From SAR86 cluster bacterium (GTDB taxonomy: Bacteria; Pseudomonadota; Gammaproteobacteria; Magnimaribacterales; Magnimaribacteraceae): a stretch of 36,268 nucleotides of DNA. The stretch spans positions 1-36,268 of the forward strand of contig JAKUUL010000008.1 in the NCBI GenBank assembly GCA_022447025.1, read 5' to 3'. Shown here piece after piece: positions 16,054 through 25,475 of this stretch; position 1 is the first letter of the stretch, and every line of letters begins with the position of its first letter. The notes beneath the pieces were generated by a model, which did no database searches, was not told the DNA's origin, and saw only the letters and a program-made list of their open reading frames with translations. Both the position numbers and the translations under genes were made by a program.

Positions 16054-17447
16054 AAAAATTAACTTACAAATTATTGCCTTTATTTTTTATTACTTTATTG
16101 GTCTTTCCAGTTAATGCTGAGGAAGAAGCAGAAGAAGCAGCCAATGAACCTTCAAATCCTTCAGAGTTATTAGAGCTCGTTCAGAAAGGTCAGTTTGCTG
16201 ATACTGCAGAGCAGAGAGAAAGGGAGAGGAAATTTAGGAATGAAAAAAATAAACAAGCTAAGCTATTAGCTGATGCGAAAGCTGAAAGAGCAAGGCTTGA
16301 AAGAGAAGCAGCTAGACTAGAACAAAAATTTGAGGCTAACGAAGCTTTACTAGTAGTAGCAGAAGCCCAGTTGAAAGAAAGGCTTGGTTCTCTGAACGAA
16401 ATATTTGGTCATTTAGCTGGTCTGGCAACAGAAGCAAGGAATATCTTTGAACAATCTCTTACTTCGGCTCAGTTTGGAAAAGACCGAGAAGAGTTTTTAA
16501 CCAAATTGGCTGTAAAAATGGGAGAGGGAGTGGCTTTGGCTACCATCCCTGAATTAGAAAGACTCTGGTTTGAGCTTCAAAGAGAAATCAATGCAACTGG
16601 AGAAGTGGTTAAGTTTAACGCAGATGTAATAGCTTTAGATGGAACAGTCGAGGAACGAGAAGTCGTTCGAGTAGGTGTATTTAATGCTGTGTCAGATGGA
16701 AATTATCTTACCTATGCTTCAACAAGGGGTATGTATGAGGAACTGCCATCTCAACCGGCTGGAAGATACACTTCAACCACCTCTGATGTCTTTGATGCCG
16801 ATGCTTTCCCAGTCCAATTTGCGGTTGATCCTACTGGACCCCAAGGGGGATCTTACCTGGCTAGCTTAATTTCAATGTCTGGAGCTTGGGAAAGAATTAA
16901 CGGTGAAGGCGGACCCATTGGTTACGTTATTTTCTACGTACTTGGTCTTGGAGGAGTGGGACTGTTTATATGGAGATTAGTAACTTTAAGAGGCATTAGG
17001 GCTGCAGTAGATTCACAACTAGCTGCCTCGACTCTTAATACTGATAATCCATTGGGTAGGGTTCTGAAAATAGCGGAAGATAATCCAAAAGCTGATACAG
17101 AAACTTTAGAACTTAAAATGGCAGAGCAAATATTGAATGAGAGACCGCCAATTGAAAAACTCAATTGGCTGATAAAATTAATCTCTATAGTCGCTCCACT
17201 AATGGGCCTTTTTGGAACAATAGTAGGAATGATTGAAACTTTCCAAATGATAACCTTATTTGGAACGGGAGACCCGAAAACCATGGCAAGTGGTATCTCA
17301 ATCGCTTTAGTCACAACCTGGTTAGGGTTAATGGTTGCAATTCCAATGACATTTATGTCCGCTATAGTTTCTAATTTCTCGAAAGGAATTTTAGAAACAA
17401 TTGAAGAGCAGGCAATTGGAATGGCAGCTGAAAGGTCTGAAAAGTAA
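16050..17447 (+). CDS. TtpC-like MotA/TolQ/ExbB proton-channel family protein
   Basis: A 465-residue, extended ExbB-type protein. It has a signal sequence (cleavage near VNA-EE, residue 23), a charged periplasmic coiled coil (about 53-112), a globular section, then membrane segments near 288-312, 372-398 and 412-440. The last two carry the ExbB/TolQ core, with VAPLMGLFGTIVGMIETFQ and the TMASGISIALVTTWLGL stretch. This architecture matches TtpC of the Vibrio TonB2 system, an extra motor subunit required alongside ExbB2-ExbD2. A clear GGAGG precedes the ATG and the start overlaps the upstream stop (ATGA). Assignment rests on the domain order and on the operon. Confidence 0.9.
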   Translation: MKKLTYKLLPLFFITLLVFPVNAEEEAEEAANEPSNPSELLELVQKGQFADTAEQRERERKFRNEKNKQAKLLADAKAERARLEREAARLEQKFEANEALLVVAEAQLKERLGSLNEIFGHLAGLATEARNIFEQSLTSAQFGKDREEFLTKLAVKMGEGVALATIPELERLWFELQREINATGEVVKFNADVIALDGTVEEREVVRVGVFNAVSDGNYLTYASTRGMYEELPSQPAGRYTSTTSDVFDADAFPVQFAVDPTGPQGGSYLASLISMSGAWERINGEGGPIGYVIFYVLGLGGVGLFIWRLVTLRGIRAAVDSQLAASTLNTDNPLGRVLKIAEDNPKADTETLELKMAEQILNERPPIEKLNWLIKLISIVAPLMGLFGTIVGMIETFQMITLFGTGDPKTMASGISIALVTTWLGLMVAIPMTFMSAIVSNFSKGILETIEEQAIGMAAERSEK

Positions 17448-17472
17448 TTTAGACTGAGGAGATAACGGAACC

Positions 17473-17997
17473 ATGTTCTTCTTCTATGATGCTGCAGATG
17501 CTCTCTTTGAATTTATGCAAAAGGGAGGCGATGTTCTCTACTTAATCGGGTTATTGGCTTTCTTAATGTGGTTTCTTATCTTTGAGAGACTTTGGTATTT
17601 CAGGTTTAATCATCCTTATAATGTGATGGGGGCTGTTGAAGATTGGTCTAAAAGGAAAGATAAAAAAACATGGAATTCCAAGGCAATAAGAGAAATGTTG
17701 ATTTCTCAAACTTCTACCAAGATTAATCAAAATTTAACTTTAATAAAACTGTGTGTAGGCGTTGCACCATTATTGGGCTTGTTTGGAACCATAACAGGCA
17801 TGATAGAGGTGTTTCACCTTTTAGCTGTAACCGGAGGCGGTGATGCTAAGGCAATGGCCGGCGGTGTTTCCAGGTCAACAATACCAGCTATGGCAGGGCT
17901 TTCTGTAGCCATAACCGGTACCTTTGCTAGCACTTTCTTAAAAAATAAATCTAAAAGAGAAGCAGAGCTCTTGTCAGAGCACTTAGTTTCTGAATAA
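17473..17997 (+). CDS. exbB: ExbB family biopolymer transporter (TonB motor)
   Basis: A 174-residue inner-membrane protein with three transmembrane segments (about 18-35, 95-118 and 138-158). It forms the proton-driven pentamer of the TonB motor together with ExbD. The MotA/TolQ/ExbB signature GVAPLLGLFGTITGMIEVFH is near 94-113, followed by the GGGDAKAMAGGVSRSTIPAMAGLSVAI helix. It is shorter than E. coli ExbB, as expected for the ExbB2 type. A GGAGAT site precedes the ATG. It stands between the TtpC-like gene and exbD in one operon. Confidence 0.93.
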   Translation: MFFFYDAADALFEFMQKGGDVLYLIGLLAFLMWFLIFERLWYFRFNHPYNVMGAVEDWSKRKDKKTWNSKAIREMLISQTSTKINQNLTLIKLCVGVAPLLGLFGTITGMIEVFHLLAVTGGGDAKAMAGGVSRSTIPAMAGLSVAITGTFASTFLKNKSKREAELLSEHLVSE

Positions 17998-18011
17998 TAA
18001 AGGTAATAATT

Positions 18012-18422
18012 ATGAGAAGATCACCCATAAGCCAAGCAACTGAAGCAGAGGAAGAAATAAGCTTAACCCCTATGTTGGATGTGGTGTTTATTCTTTTAAT
18101 CTTTTTTATTGTTACAGCAAATTTTATTAAAGAACCCGGTCTCGAAGTTAATCGTCCCGATGCAGAAACTGCTAATATTCAAGACAATGCTGCTATCCTC
18201 ATTGCGATAGGGTCAAATGATGATATTTGGATCGATGGCCGAAGAGTTGATGTAAGGCAAGTTAAAGCCAACGTTACCAAGTTACTAGCCGACAATCCTC
18301 AAGGCTCAGTAGTTATACAAGCTGATGAAAGGGCAACCGCTGATGCTATTATTAAGGTAATGGACCAGTCAAGAGATGCTGGGGTTTATGCAATCTCTCT
18401 TGCATCTGAACCAAAGTTTTAA
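18012..18422 (+). CDS. exbD: ExbD family biopolymer transporter (TonB motor)
   Basis: A 136-residue protein with one N-terminal membrane helix and a periplasmic domain. The helix contains the essential proton-carrying aspartate, D23 in LTPMLDVVFILLIFF. The periplasmic part ends VYAISLASEPKF. An acidic EAEEEISL stretch precedes the helix, as in ExbD/TolR. An AAGGT site lies before the ATG and the gap to exbB is 14 bp. ExbD works with ExbB to convert proton motive force into TonB movement. TolR is the alternative family name, but the TonB gene next door settles the assignment. Confidence 0.94.
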   Translation: MRRSPISQATEAEEEISLTPMLDVVFILLIFFIVTANFIKEPGLEVNRPDAETANIQDNAAILIAIGSNDDIWIDGRRVDVRQVKANVTKLLADNPQGSVVIQADERATADAIIKVMDQSRDAGVYAISLASEPKF

Positions 18423-18428
18423 GGATTT

Positions 18429-19067
18429 ATGAATCTTTCTTTATTAGATATTAGGAAATTTACAACTGCAATTGGCCTTTCAGCAGTTTTAACTCTTATC
18501 ATCTTTTACGTAATGCAATGGCTGATTGCTACAGGCGATGTAGAGTTGACTGAAAAGGGCATAAGAATAGCAGACGTAACAATGCCAGAAAGGGAGTTGG
18601 AGTTATTAATGGATATAGAAAGACCAGAAGAAGAAGAGCCACCTCCTGAAACCATGCCACCAGAATTTGATATGACGCCTCCTGCGGACTTAGATAATGC
18701 CACTCCCAGACCTAAATTTGATATGAAGGGGAGAAAGGCAGGGGTATTTGCTGACGGCTCTTACGTTCCAATTTTTAAGGTTCCTCCTATTTATCCTAGA
18801 AGGGCTCAAGAAAGAGGTATAGAAGGCTGTGTAATGCTTGAGTTTACGGTCACAAAAGTAGGCGCAGTTAGAGAACCAATTGTTGTTTGGTCTCAACCAA
18901 GTGGTATTTTTGATAGAGCGGCTATGCGTGCTGCTCTGAAATTTAAATACAAGCCTCAAATAAGAGACGGAGAAGCCATAGAGGTACCAGGCGTTTTAAA
19001 TCAAATCACTTTTATAATTGAAGACCCCAATAAGACTGCTGAATATGTACCCGAAGGTTGCGCTTAA
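18429..19067 (+). CDS. tonB: TonB family energy transducer
   Basis: A 212-residue TonB2-type protein. One N-terminal membrane anchor spans about residues 12-34. A short linker, unusually acidic and Pro-rich (about 57-95, with EEEEPPPETMPPEF), follows instead of the long Pro-Lys/Pro-Glu region of E. coli TonB. The C-terminal TonB fold covers about 115-200 and holds PPIYPRRAQERGIEGCVMLEFTV and the FDRAAMRAALKFKYKP motif. It transmits motor energy to outer-membrane receptors for siderophore, cobalamin or other substrates. Neither receptor nor Fur box is evident nearby. It starts 6 bp after exbD, with AAGGA ahead of the ATG. Confidence 0.94.
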   Translation: MNLSLLDIRKFTTAIGLSAVLTLIIFYVMQWLIATGDVELTEKGIRIADVTMPERELELLMDIERPEEEEPPPETMPPEFDMTPPADLDNATPRPKFDMKGRKAGVFADGSYVPIFKVPPIYPRRAQERGIEGCVMLEFTVTKVGAVREPIVVWSQPSGIFDRAAMRAALKFKYKPQIRDGEAIEVPGVLNQITFIIEDPNKTAEYVPEGCA

Positions 19068-19077
19068 ATAGATCTTT

Positions 19078-20532
19078 ATGTATAAACAAGCTATGAAAAT
19101 TTTGATTAAAACTTTAGTTGTAACAGTTGTAATAAGTCTTATGCCAATTGTTATTAGTGAATTAGCTCCTGAGTACGATGGTTTTAATTTAGAGGCAGCT
19201 GATGACACTAAAAAGAAGAAGACAAGAAAAAGAGTCAAACTACCAAGCAAGAAAGCGCAAAAGCTTTTACAAACAGTACAGCCTTTTTTAGAAGAGGAGA
19301 TGTGGGATGAGGCAATTGAAATGCTTGCTGTTATCGGAACAGACCCCAAGTTTACTGAGACTGATAGAGCCAGAATGCATTGGTATTTTGGCTACATTTA
19401 TTTTGCTCAGGAAAAATATGATCTTGCAATCGTTGAATATGAAAACCTCCTCGCATCTGAAGGCTCAGACTTTAAATTACAGAATCAGGCTAGATTTTCT
19501 TTAGCTCAACTAGCGTTCATTAAAGAAGACTATAGAAAGTCGATTAAATACTTACTTGCGTGGATAGAGGAAGAAGATGAACCAAGCTCTCAAGGTTACT
19601 CTCTTATTGCAACTGCTTATTTTCAGCTAGAAGATTTTAGAAACGCCAGAACCTTTATTGAAACAGCTATAGAGCTAGCAGAGAGCAGAGATATACCCAT
19701 AAAGGTTATCGATGAAGAGACGGGCGAAGAAGTCGAGACAGGAGAGACCAAAAAAGCTGTGGCTAGAGAAAATGATTATTTATTGAAGATAGCTGTCTAC
19801 AGTGAGCTAAAAGAAGACCTAGACGTCCTTCCAATATATAAGATTCTAGCCGTTAATTTTCCTAAGAAAAGGTATTGGGTAGGCTTATCCCAGCTTTATG
19901 GCCAAAAAGATCGGTTTTTAGATCAATTGGGTGCTCTTGAAGCCGCACACGAAGATAGGTTGTTAGATAAACAAAGAGAATATGTGGCCTTAGGTCAGCT
20001 ACTATTTATGCATCAAAACCCTCATAAAGCGGCCCAAGTAATGGAATATGGTTTTAAAAATGATTTTATCAAGGAAGAAGAAAAAACATTAAAAGCCTTG
20101 GCTCAATACTGGCATGCTGCTAAAGAATTAAAAAAAGCTAAACCTGCTTATGAGAAGGCAGCAAGTAAGTCTAAAGAAGGAGAGCTTTACATATTCTTAG
20201 GTCAGGTGCATTTTGGCTTAGATGAATTTTCAGGAGCTGAAAAAGCAATTAGAGCGGGGATAAAAAAAGGAAAGCTTAAAGATGAGGCAAATGCCCATAT
20301 GCTCCTTGGTCAAGTTCTATTTGAGTATCAGAAATGGGATGAAGCTATATCTTCCTTTAGAAAGTGTATAGATGTTGCAGAAAAGCAATATAGCGATAAG
20401 AAGGAAGCTCAGAAGAAAAAGAAGAAGAAAATCCAAGACCAAGCTAGGAAATGGATCACCTACACAGAAGGTGAAGAGGAAAGAGTACAAGCACTTATCT
20501 TAAAGAAAAAAGCTTTAGGTCTAGGTTCTTAG
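19078..20532 (+). CDS. TPR-repeat periplasmic protein of the TonB2-type operon
   Basis: A 484-residue protein with an N-terminal hydrophobic signal segment (about 8-29). A very basic patch (KKKKTRKR, 45-52) follows, then many tetratricopeptide repeats, for example WYFGYIYFAQEKYDLAIVEY near 98-117 and LLGQVLFEYQKWDEAISSF near 409-427. A Lys-rich charged stretch lies near the C-terminus. TPR proteins with this position close the DUF3450-TtpC-ExbB-ExbD-TonB operon in Vibrio-like systems and are presumed to scaffold the complex. Two starts are possible: ATG at 19078, or ATG at 19093 giving MKILIKTLVV, a cleaner signal peptide. Neither has a strong ribosome site. It ends 4 bp from the convergent folA stop. 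Confidence 0.88.
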   Translation: MYKQAMKILIKTLVVTVVISLMPIVISELAPEYDGFNLEAADDTKKKKTRKRVKLPSKKAQKLLQTVQPFLEEEMWDEAIEMLAVIGTDPKFTETDRARMHWYFGYIYFAQEKYDLAIVEYENLLASEGSDFKLQNQARFSLAQLAFIKEDYRKSIKYLLAWIEEEDEPSSQGYSLIATAYFQLEDFRNARTFIETAIELAESRDIPIKVIDEETGEEVETGETKKAVARENDYLLKIAVYSELKEDLDVLPIYKILAVNFPKKRYWVGLSQLYGQKDRFLDQLGALEAAHEDRLLDKQREYVALGQLLFMHQNPHKAAQVMEYGFKNDFIKEEEKTLKALAQYWHAAKELKKAKPAYEKAASKSKEGELYIFLGQVHFGLDEFSGAEKAIRAGIKKGKLKDEANAHMLLGQVLFEYQKWDEAISSFRKCIDVAEKQYSDKKEAQKKKKKKIQDQARKWITYTEGEEERVQALILKKKALGLGS

Positions 20533-20536
20533 TAGG

Positions 20537-21019
20537 CTACTTCCTTTTATACTCTAGAAAGCAGTATTTAATATCTTGATCGAGGTCTCTTTTATCTTGT
20601 CTAGATAATTCCTTCCAGTCACTTAAATTCCAATTAGGAAAGAAAGCATCTCCTTTAACTTTAATATCAATTTTAGTTAGATACATCTTTGTTGCGAGCG
20701 GGAGAAATTCTTCATAGACTTTTTCACCACCTATAATAAATACTTCATCAGAATAAGAAGAAGCTATTTCTAAGGCCTCCTTTCTATTACTAACTTCTTT
20801 TACTCCTTCTAGCTTTTTAGGGTTTTTAGTCATGACGATATTAAGTCTGTTGGGTAATGGCCTTCCTATGGACTCATAAGTTTTCCGACCCATTACAACA
20901 GAACATCCCTCAGTTTTATTTCTAAAATGCTTTAAGTCCTCTTTTAGAGTCCAAGGGATCTTGCCGTCTTTACCAATGACCCCTTCTTCAGCAAAAGCAG
21001 CTATTAATGATATTTTCAA
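20537..21019 (-). CDS. folA: dihydrofolate reductase
   Basis: A 160-residue enzyme that reduces dihydrofolate to tetrahydrofolate with NADPH, restoring the cofactor oxidised by ThyA. The N-terminal ISLIAAFAEEGVIGKDGKIPW contains the Met20-loop equivalent. D28 in LKEDLKHF matches the substrate-binding acid (E. coli D27), and VVMGRKTYESIGRPLP is the NADPH site. The C-terminal EVFIIGGEKVYEEFL is also diagnostic. The start is TTG, 1 bp after the thyA stop, so it is the last gene of the lgt-thyA-folA run. Confidence 0.96.
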   Translation of the reverse strand: MKISLIAAFAEEGVIGKDGKIPWTLKEDLKHFRNKTEGCSVVMGRKTYESIGRPLPNRLNIVMTKNPKKLEGVKEVSNRKEALEIASSYSDEVFIIGGEKVYEEFLPLATKMYLTKIDIKVKGDAFFPNWNLSDWKELSRQDKRDLDQDIKYCFLEYKRK

Positions 21020-21020
21020 T

Positions 21021-21815
21021 TTAAACAGCTATAGGAGCAGAAATATGCGGATGTGATTCATAATCTTCTAGAGAAAAGTCCTCATATTCAATATCAAGGA
21101 CATTTTTTATATCTTTAGTAATACTCATTTTAGGAAGAGGGAAGGGTTGTCTTTTTAATTGTTCATCTACTTGATCAAGGTGATTTAAGTAAAGGTGTGC
21201 ATCTCCTAGTGTATGAACAAATTCTCCAGGCTTTAATCCAGTTACTTTGGCCATCATTAGCACCAACAAAGCATAAGAGGCAATGTTAAAGGGTACTCCT
21301 AGAAATATGTCTGCACTTCTTTGATATAGCTGACAAGAAAGCTTTCCATCAGCAACATAAAACTGAAACATGGCATGGCATGGTGGTAGGGCCATGCTAT
21401 CAATTTGAGAAACATTCCAGGCACTTACTATTAGCCTCCTAGAATCTGGATTAGCCTTTATCTGATTAATAACTTCTGAAATCTGATCTATTGAACTTCC
21501 GTCTTGTGTAGGCCAAGACCTCCACTGAGCTCCATAGACGGGTCCAAGTTCTCCTCGTTCATCAGCCCATTCATCCCAAATACTTACCCCATGTTCGTTT
21601 AGGTAATCTATATTAGTAGAGCCCTTTAAAAACCATAAGAGTTCATAGATTATGGACTTTAGATGAACTTTTTTTGTTGTAACTAAAGGGAAGCCTTCTT
21701 CAAGGTTAAAACGCATTTGATAACCAAATACACTTAGGGTACCCGTTCCCGTTCTGTCACCTTTCTCAGTTCCAGACTCTCGAACATATTTCATTAAATC
21801 AAGATATTGTTTCAT
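21021..21815 (-). CDS. thyA: thymidylate synthase ThyA
   Basis: A 264-residue enzyme that methylates dUMP to dTMP using methylene-tetrahydrofolate, at exactly the E. coli length. The catalytic cysteine is C146 in [12 protein letters not shown]. The dUMP-phosphate arginines appear in GDRTGTGT (R21) and [12 protein letters not shown] (R126 and R127). [21 protein letters not shown] and [12 protein letters not shown] are further signatures. Its first 17 bases overlap the end of lgt in another frame, and it is 1 bp from folA. The pairing with folA and with the distant gcvTHP genes covers the one-carbon cycle. Confidence 0.97.
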   Translation of the reverse strand: MKQYLDLMKYVRESGTEKGDRTGTGTLSVFGYQMRFNLEEGFPLVTTKKVHLKSIIYELLWFLKGSTNIDYLNEHGVSIWDEWADERGELGPVYGAQWRSWPTQDGSSIDQISEVINQIKANPDSRRLIVSAWNVSQIDSMALPPCHAMFQFYVADGKLSCQLYQRSADIFLGVPFNIASYALLVLMMAKVTGLKPGEFVHTLGDAHLYLNHLDQVDEQLKRQPFPLPKMSITKDIKNVLDIEYEDFSLEDYESHPHISAPIAV

Positions 21816-22590
21816 CCTTTTTTACAACTTTTCTGTATGAATAAAATAATAACATGAGCCCGATTACTATCATTGGAATAGAAAGAATCTGCCCTCTAGA
21901 TATTGACTCAAATAAATCAAAGCCTATATGGGCATCAGGTTCTCTAAAGGCTTCAGTAAAACTTCTGATAACTCCATAACCAATTAGAAACATAGAAGAC
22001 ACTGCCATACGCGGTCTAGGTTTCTTGGAATACCACAGCATAAATAATAAAAGAACTATACCTTCTCCCACTGCTTGATATAACTGAGAGGCATGTCTAA
22101 CTAACCCCAATGGATCAGAAGGAAAAACAACGCCCCAAGATACTTCTGTAGGCCTTCCCAGCAATTCGGAGTTTAAAAAGTTGCCTATTCGGACAGTGCC
22201 AAGCCCTATGGGTACATAAGGTGCTATAAAATCCATGACTTCAAAGAATTTAAAACCCCACTGTTTACTTAATAGAAAACAGGATATTAATACGCCTAAA
22301 AGGCCTCCATGAAAGGACATTCCACCCTGCCAAAAATAAAATAGAGAAAGAGGATCTGCCATTAATTGACCCGTATTATAGAAAAACATATAACCAGTTC
22401 GACCCCCTATAACAGCACCTAGTAGGCCGTAAAACATTAGATTCTCTAATTGTTCTTTAGAGAATTTGGATAAATTCCTAGAAGCTAAAAAGTAAATGAG
22501 TCCAAAAGCAACTACCCAGGTTATGCCATACCACCTTATGGCAAGGGGGCCGATTTGGAATGCAATGGGATCAATTTCTGGAAGAATCAT
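21799..22590 (-). CDS. lgt: prolipoprotein diacylglyceryl transferase Lgt
   Basis: A 263-residue inner-membrane enzyme with about seven transmembrane segments. It transfers diacylglycerol from phosphatidylglycerol to the lipobox cysteine of prolipoproteins. The signature [20 protein letters not shown] is at 131-150, with R134 corresponding to the essential E. coli R143. [11 protein letters not shown] near 89-99 holds the conserved His (H94), and [11 protein letters not shown] lies near 62-72. ATG and the upstream stop share one base (TAATG), indicating coupling to the symporter gene. It overlaps thyA by 17 bases. Confidence 0.96.
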   Translation of the reverse strand: MILPEIDPIAFQIGPLAIRWYGITWVVAFGLIYFLASRNLSKFSKEQLENLMFYGLLGAVIGGRTGYMFFYNTGQLMADPLSLFYFWQGGMSFHGGLLGVLISCFLLSKQWGFKFFEVMDFIAPYVPIGLGTVRIGNFLNSELLGRPTEVSWGVVFPSDPLGLVRHASQLYQAVGEGIVLLLFMLWYSKKPRPRMAVSSMFLIGYGVIRSFTEAFREPDAHIGFDLFESISRGQILSIPMIVIGLMLLFYSYRKVVKKDETIS

Positions 22591-24338
22591 TATGGCTGTC
22601 TTAATTCCTCTACCATTGAAGAAACCTCTTTAGGAGGGGCTGAAGTTAAAGAAGAAACTATCAAAGAAACAGAAACATTTATTAACATTCCAACAAAACC
22701 TATTCCTTCAGGAGAAATACCAAATAACCAATTGTCAGATGTGTTTAGTTCAGGCGCTAAGAATTTAAAGTAAATGATATATCCCGCAGTAAAGATCAAA
22801 CCAATAAGCATACCTGAGATAGCACCTTCCTTATTGAGTCTTTTTGAGAATATTCCTAACAGTAAAACTGGAAATAAAGTAGACGCAGCTAGACCAAAAG
22901 CAAATGCAACAACCTGAGCTACAAAAGCAGGGGGGTAGATGCCAAATAATCCAGCTATTCCTATAGCAAACGCTGTGGCTAATCGGCTATACAGCAACTC
23001 CTGTTTTTCACTAATTCTAGGCATAAAGGTTTTCTTAAGTAAATCATGAGAAATTGCTGAGGAGATAGTAATTAACAATCCAGCTGCAGTAGACAGGGCT
23101 GCAGCCACACCGCCTGCAGCAACTAATGCGATTACCCAAAAAGGCAGCTTGGCTATTTCAGGATTAGCTAAGACAATAATATCTCTATCAATATAAACCT
23201 CATTTTCGTTGCTAAAATCTGGTTCATTTAAAACCAGCCTTTCTCCGGAGCTTCCCTCTCCATCAATATAAATAGGCTTAACCCCATCAAGTGCATTTCC
23301 AGAAGAATACCGAATCAAACCATCCGAGTTTTTATCTTTCCAAGCTATAAGGCCGATAGTTTCCCAATTTTGAAACCACTGAGGCGAATTGGAATATTCA
23401 GTATCCTGAATAGAGTCTATGAGATTCATTCTTGCGAAAGCAGATACTGCAGGTGCGGTGGTGTATAGAAGTGCAATAAAGATTAAAGCATAGCCGGCTG
23501 ATTTTCTGGCAGCTCTAAAGCTGGGAACTGTGAAGAACCTTACTATGACATGAGGAAGGCCTGCTGTTCCTACCATTAAGGCAGCAGTAATACAGAAAAC
23601 ATCTATTTTACTTTTGGTATTTTCAGTATAGGCAGTGAAGCCTAAGTCAGTGGTGACTTTATCCAACTTATCTAATAAGAACTCAGGACTTCCAGCTAAT
23701 GTACTTCCAAAACCCAACTGCGGTATCGGGTTATTTGTCATTATTATTGAAATGTAAATGGCAGGTACAAGATAAGCAAAAATTAAAACTGTGTATTGGG
23801 CTACTTGAGTGTAAGTTATTCCTTTCATGCCTCCCCAAACTGCATAAACAAAAACAATTCCCATTCCTATCAGAACGCCCAGGTTTATATCCACCTCAAG
23901 GAAACGAGAAAAGACTATACCCACACCCCTCATCTGTCCGGCAATATAGGTAAAAGAAATAAAGATTAGACATAAAACAGCAACCACCCTCGCTGTATTT
24001 GAGTAGTACCTTTCACCAATAAAGTCAGGTACGGTAAATTGTCCAAATTTTCTTAAATAAGGTGCAAGAAGCAGAGCCAATAATACATATCCTCCAGTCC
24101 AGCCCATTAGATAAACAGAACCGTCTTTACCAAGAAAAGCTATTAATCCAGCCATAGATAAGAATGAAGCGGCAGACATCCAGTCGGCTGCTGTGGCCAT
24201 GCCGTTTACTATGGGATTAACACCCTTTCCTGCTACATAAAAATCTGAAGTGGATTTAGCTCTGGATTTGAAGGCAATTAAAATATAAACGGCAAAGCTC
24301 ATGCCCACCATTACAAAAGTCCATTCTTGTACTGTCAT
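22590..24338 (-). CDS. sodium:solute symporter large subunit, VC_2705 subfamily
   Basis: A 582-residue member of the SSS family with about 13 hydrophobic helices. It belongs to the acetate-permease (ActP)-like VC_2705 group, which has a separate small subunit encoded next to it. Recognisable parts are TDFYVAGKGVNPIVNGMATAADWMSAASFL near 31-60, PDFIGERYYSNTARV near 99-113 and the sodium-site-containing LVAAGGVAAALSTAAGLLITISSAISHDL. A polar insert lies around residues 310-395, rich in charged residues, between the sixth or seventh and next helices. It starts with ATG sharing one base with the stop of the small-subunit gene (TAATG). Substrate is unknown; short carboxylates such as acetate are plausible by family. 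Confidence 0.9.
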   Translation of the reverse strand: MTVQEWTFVMVGMSFAVYILIAFKSRAKSTSDFYVAGKGVNPIVNGMATAADWMSAASFLSMAGLIAFLGKDGSVYLMGWTGGYVLLALLLAPYLRKFGQFTVPDFIGERYYSNTARVVAVLCLIFISFTYIAGQMRGVGIVFSRFLEVDINLGVLIGMGIVFVYAVWGGMKGITYTQVAQYTVLIFAYLVPAIYISIIMTNNPIPQLGFGSTLAGSPEFLLDKLDKVTTDLGFTAYTENTKSKIDVFCITAALMVGTAGLPHVIVRFFTVPSFRAARKSAGYALIFIALLYTTAPAVSAFARMNLIDSIQDTEYSNSPQWFQNWETIGLIAWKDKNSDGLIRYSSGNALDGVKPIYIDGEGSSGERLVLNEPDFSNENEVYIDRDIIVLANPEIAKLPFWVIALVAAGGVAAALSTAAGLLITISSAISHDLLKKTFMPRISEKQELLYSRLATAFAIGIAGLFGIYPPAFVAQVVAFAFGLAASTLFPVLLLGIFSKRLNKEGAISGMLIGLIFTAGYIIYFKFLAPELNTSDNWLFGISPEGIGFVGMLINVSVSLIVSSLTSAPPKEVSSMVEELRQP

Positions 24339-24592
24339 TAGGAGTCCTTTTTGTCTCTTTCTTCAGAAACCTTCTTATCTAGTCTACCCATTAGGAAAAC
24401 ATAGGTAAAAATGAGGAGTATGAAGACATAAATGCTTCCTTGTTGTGCAAACCAGAAGCCTAATTTAAAGCCACCAATCCTAAATTGATCTAACCAATCA
24501 GAAAGTAAAATGCCAAAGCCGAAAGAGACAATAAACCAGATAGTTAAAAGGCAAAATAATATTTTAAGATTAGCTTTCCAGTAGTAATCCAT
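24338..24592 (-). CDS. DUF4212 sodium:solute symporter small subunit
   Basis: An 84-residue protein with two transmembrane helices (about 8-30 and 48-67), the second within WFAQQGSIYVFILLIFTYVFLMGRLD. It belongs to the DUF4212 family, which is nearly always encoded immediately before a VC_2705-type sodium:solute symporter and is regarded as its accessory subunit. The N-terminal YWKANLKILFCLLTIW and the GFWFAQQGS segment are the family hallmarks. The stop overlaps the start of the large subunit by one base (TAATG), consistent with stoichiometric expression. It is 10 bp downstream of the TauE/SafE gene. Confidence 0.9.
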   Translation of the reverse strand: MDYYWKANLKILFCLLTIWFIVSFGFGILLSDWLDQFRIGGFKLGFWFAQQGSIYVFILLIFTYVFLMGRLDKKVSEERDKKDS

Positions 24593-24602
24593 TAACTGAA
24601 TT

Positions 24603-25430
24603 TTATCTTAGAAGTAAGTTAAGTCCCATAATCATTAATAGTACTGCAAAACCCAACCTTAATTTTTTTTGTTTTATTCTGTGTGCCGCTCTAACTCCTA
24701 CTATGGCGCTCCAAGCGCTAGCTAATCCCACTACGATGGCGGCCGGAAGATATACATAACCCACTGAAAAATCAGGGAGGTTTGAAATACTTGATCCCAC
24801 AATCATATATGAAATTGAACCAGAAAAAGCTATAGGGATGCCGCAGGCCGCTGATGTACCAATAGCTTGTTTCATTTGTAATCCTCTGTGATAAAAATAA
24901 GGTACAGAAAATACACCTCCACCGATGCCAAAAATTCCGGAAAACCACCCTATGCCGCTCCCGACAAGAACGGGGCCTATCACATTAGTTTTAGGGTTCT
25001 GTGAAGGCGGAGGAAATTCAAAAGCCATCTGAATAGATATTAAAACCAGAAAGATTGCCACGAGAACTTGGAGTGTTGAGCTCGCAATATAACTTGCAGT
25101 CAATGCTCCTAAGGCAGCGCCTACGCAGATACTCGGAACTATTACCCTTAGGACATTCCGGATAACAGCTTTTCGTTTATTGTGAGAATAAGTAGAGGCC
25201 AAAGAACTAAAAGCTATGACACCCAAGGATGTTCCCAAAACTGTATGTGCTAAAACCCCTTCAGGGACTCCCACTATGTTTTTAAAAATAGCAAAAAAAA
25301 CTGGGATGATGATAATCCCTCCTCCTATCCCAAAGAGTCCTGCTAAAATACCGGAAAAAATTCCCAGTAAGAAATATAAAAAAAGTTCTATTAACACGAA
25401 AGAGACATCATTATCGCTTATAGCCGACAT
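24603..25430 (-). CDS. TauE/SafE family permease
   Basis: A 275-residue polytopic membrane protein with about eight hydrophobic helices in two related halves. Each half has the family glycine-rich motif: LAGLFGIGGGIIIIPV near 34-49 and SGIFGIGGGVFSVPYFY near 165-181. These transporters move sulfite, sulfoacetate or other anions; the substrate here cannot be specified. It is the first gene of the minus-strand run leading to the symporter pair and lgt, and is divergent from the NRDE gene across 45 bp. From memory, a TauE/SafE gene next to lgt also occurs in Pseudomonas. Confidence 0.9.
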   Translation of the reverse strand: MSAISDNDVSFVLIELFLYFLLGIFSGILAGLFGIGGGIIIIPVFFAIFKNIVGVPEGVLAHTVLGTSLGVIAFSSLASTYSHNKRKAVIRNVLRVIVPSICVGAALGALTASYIASSTLQVLVAIFLVLISIQMAFEFPPPSQNPKTNVIGPVLVGSGIGWFSGIFGIGGGVFSVPYFYHRGLQMKQAIGTSAACGIPIAFSGSISYMIVGSSISNLPDFSVGYVYLPAAIVVGLASAWSAIVGVRAAHRIKQKKLRLGFAVLLMIMGLNLLLR

Positions 25431-25475
25431 AATAAGAACCAGAAATTAACTCCATAAAGAAATTTTTAGTACAAG

